From Cupriavidus gilardii (GTDB lineage: Bacteria; Pseudomonadota; Gammaproteobacteria; Burkholderiales; Burkholderiaceae): a stretch of DNA of 64,000 nucleotides. The notes beneath the pieces are model-generated. The model was not told the origin of the DNA. It saw only the letters and a list, made by a program, of their open reading frames with translations, and ran no database searches. Position 1 is the stretch's first letter. Each line of letters starts with the position of its first letter. A program made the position numbers and the translations under genes. Positions 59,624 through 64,000 of the stretch are shown in pieces. The DNA is taken from NCBI RefSeq assembly GCF_008801915.1, contig NZ_VZOV01000013.1:1-64000 (forward strand), written 5' to 3'.

Positions 59624-59935
59624 CGCTTGGTGTCCTTGCGGTTGCCGATGTCAGAGGCGGGCGCGGCGGCATCGGCGAGCGAAGCTGCCCTGAAAGCTCT
59701 TTTATAGGCCACGGATTGACGCAGCGCGGTACTGCCGCCCGAGAACTTTCACGCTTCTTTCACGCCGGCGCGCACGGCCATATCACGCCCGCCCCCTAAC
59801 CTCGCTACTGCCTCGCTTTCCAAGACACTCCAATGGCGAGGCCAGCCGCGACGCCCGCCGGCCGCACGATGCGGCGCAGACAGCGACATGACCACCGGGC
59901 TGCTGGATTGCGCATTAGAAACAAGGATGACTTCC
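59624..59935. promoter_or_regulatory. Divergent spacer of the SARP-like/TPR pair
   Basis: 312 bp. Contains the direct-repeat box at 59746-59763 and a single CTTTCAG on the minus strand at 59691. Between the box and the TPR gene a -10-like CATATC occurs at 59779. No other gene seen. Confidence 0.6.
59746..59763 (+). promoter_or_regulatory. Direct-repeat box CTTTCAC-N4-CTTTCAC
   Basis: Two identical heptamers, 11 bp start to start, in the spacer between the SARP-like regulator and the TPR gene. Same layout as the boxes at 8188 and 8269. Oriented toward the TPR gene. SARP and OmpR-type proteins bind heptamers with this period, so this is a candidate operator of the adjacent regulator. Confidence 0.62.
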
Positions 59936-61309
59936 ATGGCACACACCGATTCCCGGCACCTGCAGGTTTCGTCGGGCAATAGCCGTTCGATGGAGCGCTT
60001 CGAATCCGCCCTCGAACTGTTGCAGGGCTACTACGGCGATCCGCTGACGATGATCGACGAGACCCTGGCCGAAGACCCCGAGTTCGTGATGGGGCACGCG
60101 CTACGCGCGGGGATGCTGATCACCGCGGGCGATGGCGCGGTTGGGCCGATGCTGCGCCAGACCGTCGAGACCGCCGAGGCGCTGCACGGCATCGCCAACG
60201 AGCGGGAGCGCCGGCATATCGCCGCCGCGCGCGCGTGGCTCGACGGCGAGTTCGCCCGCGCCAACCGGCTGTATGGCGACATCGTGATCGATTACCCGCG
60301 CGACGCGCTGGCGCTGCAGGTCGCGCATATCACCGACTTCCTGCTTGGCCAGTCGAGCATGCTGCGCGATCGCATCGCGCAGGTGCTGCCGAACTGGAAC
60401 GCGCGCGTGCCCGGCTTCAGCCATGTGCTGGGCATGCATGCCTTCGGCCTGGAGGAGACGCATCTCTACGAACAGGCCGAGGAACGCGGGCGTTTCGCGC
60501 TGGAGCTCGATCCGCGCGACCCGTGGGCGATCCATGCGGTCGCGCATGTGATGGAGATGCAGGGCCGGCCGGATCAGGGCATCGGCTGGCTGCAGTCGCA
60601 CCAGCAGGACTGGGCCATCGACAACATGATGGCCGTCCACAACTGGTGGCATCTGGCGCTGTTCCACCTCGAGCTCGGCCATGCGGACCAGGTGCTGGCC
60701 CTGTACGACGGACACATCCGCGCCACGCGTTCCGCGGTGGCGCTCGAGGTGGTCGACGCCAGCGCGATGCTGTGGCGGCTGCAGCTGCGCGGCATCGACG
60801 TGGGCTCGCGCTGGGCCGAACTGGCCGATACCTGCGAGGCGCGCGGCGCCGAAGGGACCTACGCGTTCAACGACGTGCACGCCGGCATCGCCTATCTCGG
60901 CGACGACCGCCCCGCGTCTTTCGCCCGGCTGATGGCCAATATGCGGCGGGCGGCGGCGGGATCGGGCACCAACGCGGCGATGACGCGCGAGGTGGGCCTG
61001 CCGGTGATCGAGGCGCTGTATGCCTTCGAGGCTTGCGACTACGACCATGCGATCGAGCTGTTGATGCCGGTCCGGCTGATCGCGCATCGCTTCGGCGGCA
61101 GCCACGCGCAGCGCGACATCCTGAACCTGACGCTGATCGAGGCGGCCCTGCGCGGCGGCCGGGCCAATCTGGCCTGTGCGCTGGCGGCCGAGCGGATGGA
61201 GCTCAAGCCGATGACGCCCAGCCTCAGCGCGCTGGTGCAACGGGCCTCGACGCTGTACCGCGAGAGCGCCGAGACGCAGGCGCGCGAGCCCGCGGCACGG
61301 GCAGCCTGA
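59936..61309 (+). CDS. TPR-repeat protein (TPR38-like)
   Basis: 457 residues, soluble, helical throughout. TPR-like units include MERFESALELLQGYYGDPLTMIDETLAEDPEFVMGHAL and HLYEQAEERGRFALELDPRDPWAIHAVAHVMEMQGRPDQGIGWL, followed by NWWHLALFHLELG. The latter stretch matches the TPR38 family. ATG 59936 has AAGGA eight bases upstream. Divergent from the SARP-like regulator, an arrangement that suggests regulation by it; a partner or effector protein role is inference. Ends before a strong terminator. Confidence 0.83.
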   Translation: MAHTDSRHLQVSSGNSRSMERFESALELLQGYYGDPLTMIDETLAEDPEFVMGHALRAGMLITAGDGAVGPMLRQTVETAEALHGIANERERRHIAAARAWLDGEFARANRLYGDIVIDYPRDALALQVAHITDFLLGQSSMLRDRIAQVLPNWNARVPGFSHVLGMHAFGLEETHLYEQAEERGRFALELDPRDPWAIHAVAHVMEMQGRPDQGIGWLQSHQQDWAIDNMMAVHNWWHLALFHLELGHADQVLALYDGHIRATRSAVALEVVDASAMLWRLQLRGIDVGSRWAELADTCEARGAEGTYAFNDVHAGIAYLGDDRPASFARLMANMRRAAAGSGTNAAMTREVGLPVIEALYAFEACDYDHAIELLMPVRLIAHRFGGSHAQRDILNLTLIEAALRGGRANLACALAAERMELKPMTPSLSALVQRASTLYRESAETQAREPAARAA

Positions 61310-61397
61310 GTCCGCGCCGAAGATCGGCGCGCCTTGCCCGACGGGCTTGCATATCGGGATCTCCGGGTATCGGAGAAGCGCCGATGCGCGCAAGCCA

Positions 61398-61430
61398 CCG
61401 CAGGCGGCCTCGTGCCGCCTGCGGGTTTTT
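61398..61430 (+). terminator. Intrinsic terminator after the TPR gene
   Basis: Perfect 11-bp arms CCGCAGGCGGC (61398-61408) and GCCGCCTGCGG (61414-61424), five-base loop, then GTTTTT. Separates the TPR gene from the kinase gene at 61487. Confidence 0.92.
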
Positions 61431-61486
61431 GGCGAGGGGCGGGGGCTGGCGGTATCCTTTGGGTCATTCCCGCCCGGAGCTTCAAC

Positions 61487-63103
61487 ATGACAAACCCGAC
61501 GGAACCGGTGCACGGTACCGAGGCCGCGGCCAACGCGGAAGGCACGCCCAGGCAGCTGGAGGCCAAATATCGCGCCTTGGTGGAAGCGATCCAGGACTAC
61601 GCGATCTTCACGCTCGACGTGTCGGGCAATATCACCAGCTGGAATCGCGGCGTGGCGAAGATCAAGGGCTACGCCGCCCACGAGATCATCGGCAAGCATT
61701 TCTCGGTGTTCTATACGCCGGACGCGGTGGCACGCGGCTGGCCGCAGTACGAGCTGGGGCGCGCCGCGCAGGACGGCCGTTTCGAGGACGAAGGCTGGCG
61801 CGTGCGCAAGGACGGCACGCTGTTCTGGGCCAACGTGATCATCACGGCGATGTTCGACGAGCAGAACGTGCTGCAGGGCTTTGCCAAGGTCACGCGCGAC
61901 ATGACCGAGCGCAAGCGGCTGGAAGAACTGGAGCAGTCCAGCCGGCGCATGAGCGAGTTTCTCGCCACGCTGTCGCACGAACTGCGCAATCCGCTCGCGC
62001 CGATGCGCAACGCCGTCAACCTGATGCGGCTCGAGACGCTCGGCTCGGGCGACCAGCGTGCGCCGCGCGACAGCGCGACGCTGCGCCAGTGCCAGAGCGT
62101 GCTGGACCGCCAGCTGTCGCATATGACGCGACTGGTCGACGATCTGCTCGACATGGGCCGCATCACCTCGGGCAAGGTCGAGCTGCAATACAGCCGCGTG
62201 GACCTGTCGGACATCATCGCGCGGGCGGCCGAGGCCGCCAGGCCAACGCTGGAGCGCCGGCGGCAGCGGCTGGAGCTGCAGGTGCCCGAGCGGGTCGCGA
62301 TGCGGGCGGACCCGATCCGGCTGATCCAGGTGCTGCAGAACCTGCTGCTGAACGCGTCGAAATTCTCGCCGCCCGGCAGCCGGATCACGATCCAGGCCGA
62401 ACGGCAGCCGCAGGTGGTGGAGCTGCGCGTCAGCGACGAGGGAATCGGCATTCCGGCGAGCGAGATCGAGACCATCTTCGACCTGTTCGTGCAGCACAAG
62501 CACGGCAAGGTGTCCGACGACGGTGGCCTGGGCATCGGCCTGTCGCTGTGCCGGTCGCTGGTGGAGCTGCACGGCGGCTCGATTCGCGCCAGCAGCCCCG
62601 GCGAAGGCATGGGCAGCACCTTCACGCTGCGCCTGCCGTTGGCGCTGGAGAGCGCCGACGAGAAACGCGATGCGCCGGTGCCGCTGCCGGCCGGTGCGCT
62701 GCGCGTGATGCTGGTCGACGACAACCGCGACTCCGCGGACAGCCTCGGGATGCTGCTGCAGGCGATGGGACACGAGGTCCATATCGCCTATGACGCCGAG
62801 GGCGCCATCGAGATCGCCGGCGGCTTTGTGCCGCAACTGGCGCTGATCGATATCGCGATGCCCGTGGTCGACGGCTTCGCGCTGCTGCGCGGATTGAAGA
62901 GCATGCGGGGCTGGTCCGGCACCGTGTTCGCCGCGATGACCGGTTTCGGCCAGCCGAGCGACCGGGCCGAGACCAAGGCCGCGGGCTTTCATTTCCATAT
63001 CGTCAAGCCGGTCGAGCTGCCCAAGCTGCAGATGCTGCTTGCGATGGTCGAGCAGGGAACCGTCGCCGGCGCCGCCCCGGCGGGCAAATTGCCGCCGGCA
63101 TAG
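61487..63103 (+). CDS. PAS-domain hybrid sensor histidine kinase
   Basis: 538 residues, no membrane segment, so cytoplasmic. PAS domain about residues 22-140 (YRALVEAIQDYAIFTLDVSGNITSWNRG and GYAAHEIIGKHFSVFYTP). HisKA with H-box FLATLSHELRNPLAPM, then HATPase (NLLLNASKFSPPG; DEGIGIP; GGLGIGLSLCRSLVELHGG). C-terminal receiver domain with VMLVDDNRDSADSLGMLLQ and ALIDIAMPVVDGF. This PAS-HK-REC layout resembles kinases that sense light, redox or small ligands; no chromophore Cys pattern was identified. ATG has a GGAG site. No partner regulator adjacent. Confidence 0.9.
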   Translation: MTNPTEPVHGTEAAANAEGTPRQLEAKYRALVEAIQDYAIFTLDVSGNITSWNRGVAKIKGYAAHEIIGKHFSVFYTPDAVARGWPQYELGRAAQDGRFEDEGWRVRKDGTLFWANVIITAMFDEQNVLQGFAKVTRDMTERKRLEELEQSSRRMSEFLATLSHELRNPLAPMRNAVNLMRLETLGSGDQRAPRDSATLRQCQSVLDRQLSHMTRLVDDLLDMGRITSGKVELQYSRVDLSDIIARAAEAARPTLERRRQRLELQVPERVAMRADPIRLIQVLQNLLLNASKFSPPGSRITIQAERQPQVVELRVSDEGIGIPASEIETIFDLFVQHKHGKVSDDGGLGIGLSLCRSLVELHGGSIRASSPGEGMGSTFTLRLPLALESADEKRDAPVPLPAGALRVMLVDDNRDSADSLGMLLQAMGHEVHIAYDAEGAIEIAGGFVPQLALIDIAMPVVDGFALLRGLKSMRGWSGTVFAAMTGFGQPSDRAETKAAGFHFHIVKPVELPKLQMLLAMVEQGTVAGAAPAGKLPPA

Positions 63104-63277
63104 TCGTTACCGGCTGCACTTTTCGCTTCCCTCCCCTTTCCCTCCCCCGGTTCTCCCCCTTCGCTTTCCGCCTGGACGCCTCCGCCGCCGGCCCTGCCCG
63201 GTCGGCGCGGCGTCGTTTCTCCGCGTGCGTGCCTTTGGCAGCGGGTAGGCGTAAACCCGCAGCCACCGACAAATCGC

Positions 63278-63305
63278 TTGACCGATCAATTCACAGATAT
63301 AAACT
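63278..63305 (+). promoter_or_regulatory. Candidate sigma-70 promoter before the cupin gene
   Basis: TTGACC at 63278-63283 and TAAACT at 63300-63305 with a 16-bp spacer, in the AT-rich patch just before the cupin gene. The sequence between the kinase stop and this point (63104-63270) is pyrimidine-rich and I see nothing coding in it. Confidence 0.55.
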
Positions 63306-63332
63306 CTGATTCATCATTCTGAATTCGAGACA

Positions 63333-63728
63333 TTGCCCGTGCCCGACCGCCCCACCTATTTCGTGTCGCTCGACGACGTCCCCGGTTATCACCCCGCCAA
63401 CCATATCGGTACCCTGAACCGCCGCCTGATCGGGCCCGAAACGGTCGGCGCGCGCCATCTGGAGGTGGTGCACGGCACCATCGAAAAGGGCAAGGGCGCG
63501 CTGCCGCATGCGCATCCGGGCATCGAGCAGGTCTGCTACATGCTCGAGGGCCGTGCACTGGCCGAAGTCGGCGGGCAGCGCCGCGAGCTGGGTCCGGGCG
63601 ACTGCTGCTTCTTTCCGGCCGACCAGATGCATGTGTTCACGGTGATCAGCGACGAACCGGTCAAGGTGCTGGTCATCTATTCGCCGCCGTACGAGGAATC
63701 GCCGGAACGCGTGGTGCGGCCCGACTGA
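63333..63728 (+). CDS. Single-domain cupin protein
   Basis: 131 residues. Cupin motif 1: PHAHPGIEQVCYMLEGRALAEVGG, with two His and Glu as metal ligands; motif 2: PGDCCFFPADQMHVFTVI with His. Start TTG 63333 or GTG 63339, both without a strong ribosome site. Metal-binding cupins act as isomerases, dioxygenases or binding proteins; function not deducible. The next gene, 60 bp on, is a Bug receptor, so the two may form an operon for uptake and processing of a carboxylate. Confidence 0.8.
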   Translation: MPVPDRPTYFVSLDDVPGYHPANHIGTLNRRLIGPETVGARHLEVVHGTIEKGKGALPHAHPGIEQVCYMLEGRALAEVGGQRRELGPGDCCFFPADQMHVFTVISDEPVKVLVIYSPPYEESPERVVRPD

Positions 63729-63788
63729 GCCGCCCCCCACCCCGAGCCCGCGCCAGTCGGGCATCCCACCAGAACGAGGAGACAGACG

Positions 63789-64000
63789 ATGAACATGCTG
63801 ACGAGGCAGGGCCTGGGCCGACGCTTGAGCCGACTATTGATGGGCACCGCGGCGGCGCTGGCGCTGTCCGCCCCCACGGCGCAGGCCGACACCTTCCCTT
63901 CCAAACCGGTCAAGCTGGTGGTGCCGTTCGCCGCCGGCAGCGGCACCGATGCGGTGGCCCGGCTGACGGCCAAATACCTCGGCGAGTCGCTCGGCCAGTC
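63789..64000 (+). CDS. Bug/TctC-family receptor (3' partial)
   Basis: Start of a second Bug-family periplasmic receptor, cut by the window end after 70 residues. MNMLTRQGLGRRLSRLLMG, a hydrophobic Ala/Leu stretch and cleavage after AQA form a Sec signal. The mature start TFPSKPVKLVVPFAAGSGTDAVARLTAKYLGE is the standard Bug N-terminus. AACGAGGAGACAGACG precedes the ATG. Ligand unknown; TctAB for it may be the pair at 6.1-8.1 kb or elsewhere. Confidence 0.9.
   Translation, partial: MNMLTRQGLGRRLSRLLMGTAAALALSAPTAQADTFPSKPVKLVVPFAAGSGTDAVARLTAKYLGESLGQ

Noticed and set aside
63241..63260. Hairpin GCGGGT/ACCCGC as terminator of the PAS kinase gene
   Set aside because: Only six base pairs, loop of eight and no T run.

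Overview
The window is a GC-rich (roughly two-thirds G+C by eye), densely coding bacterial chromosome segment. The gene set points to a betaproteobacterium of the order Burkholderiales, most like Cupriavidus or a relative. Pointers are Bug-type tripartite tricarboxylate (TTT) receptors with TctA/TctB, a NorR-hmp pair with a sigma-54 promoter, a BvgS/EvgS-like hybrid kinase next to a LuxR-type regulator, and a SARP-like ATPase regulator paired with a TPR protein. I see no rRNA, tRNA, insertion sequence, prophage or CRISPR array. It reads as ordinary metabolic and regulatory chromosome.

Layout. 1-2.9 kb: end of a branched-chain amino acid ABC operon (a LivM tail joined in frame to a LivG ATPase, then LivF, then a periplasmic binding protein), closed by two hairpins. 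3.1-4.4 kb: a GGDEF-EAL gene split by an in-frame TAG. 4.9-6.1 kb: a DUF4397 lipoprotein facing a small PadR-like regulator. 6.1-9.9 kb: tctBA diverging from an aldehyde dehydrogenase, with phased CTTTCA repeats between them. 10.1-14.1 kb: paoABC-type molybdenum aldehyde oxidoreductase. 14.2-18.6 kb: BON-domain protein, then a LysR regulator diverging from a Bug receptor and a gamma-glutamyltransferase. 18.7-22.4 kb: three transporters (Bcr/CflA MFS, EamA, MATE).

22.5-27.3 kb: a coxMNOP-like haem-copper oxidase operon (subunit II with fused cytochrome c, subunit I, two subunit III genes, subunit IV). 27.6-30.5 kb: small membrane proteins, a rubredoxin and a CYP152-type peroxygenase P450. 30.4-36.2 kb: a giant DUF748/AsmA-like protein and a frameshifted MFS gene. 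36.2-41.9 kb: a PHB-depolymerase-type esterase, a secreted hypothetical protein, and the hybrid kinase/response regulator pair. 41.9-45.5 kb: a sodium:alanine/glycine symporter and two hypotheticals. 45.5-48.5 kb: hmp and norR with a well-formed regulatory region.

48.7-55.5 kb: a divergent class A penicillin-binding protein, a hypothetical with a repeat tail, a luciferase-like flavoprotein, a DedA-rhodanese fusion and a GlsB/YeaQ protein. 55.6-61.3 kb: the SARP-like giant regulator diverging from a TPR protein. 61.5-64 kb: a PAS hybrid kinase, a cupin and the start of another Bug receptor.

The observation I find most worth checking is a shared operator. CTTTCA heptamers with exact 11-bp spacing occur in the SARP-like/TPR divergent region and in both orientations in the tctBA/aldehyde dehydrogenase region. 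This suggests one OmpR-fold or SARP-type regulator linking the two loci. Two genes (GGDEF-EAL and an MFS transporter) carry single-base disruptions that may be real decay or sequence error.
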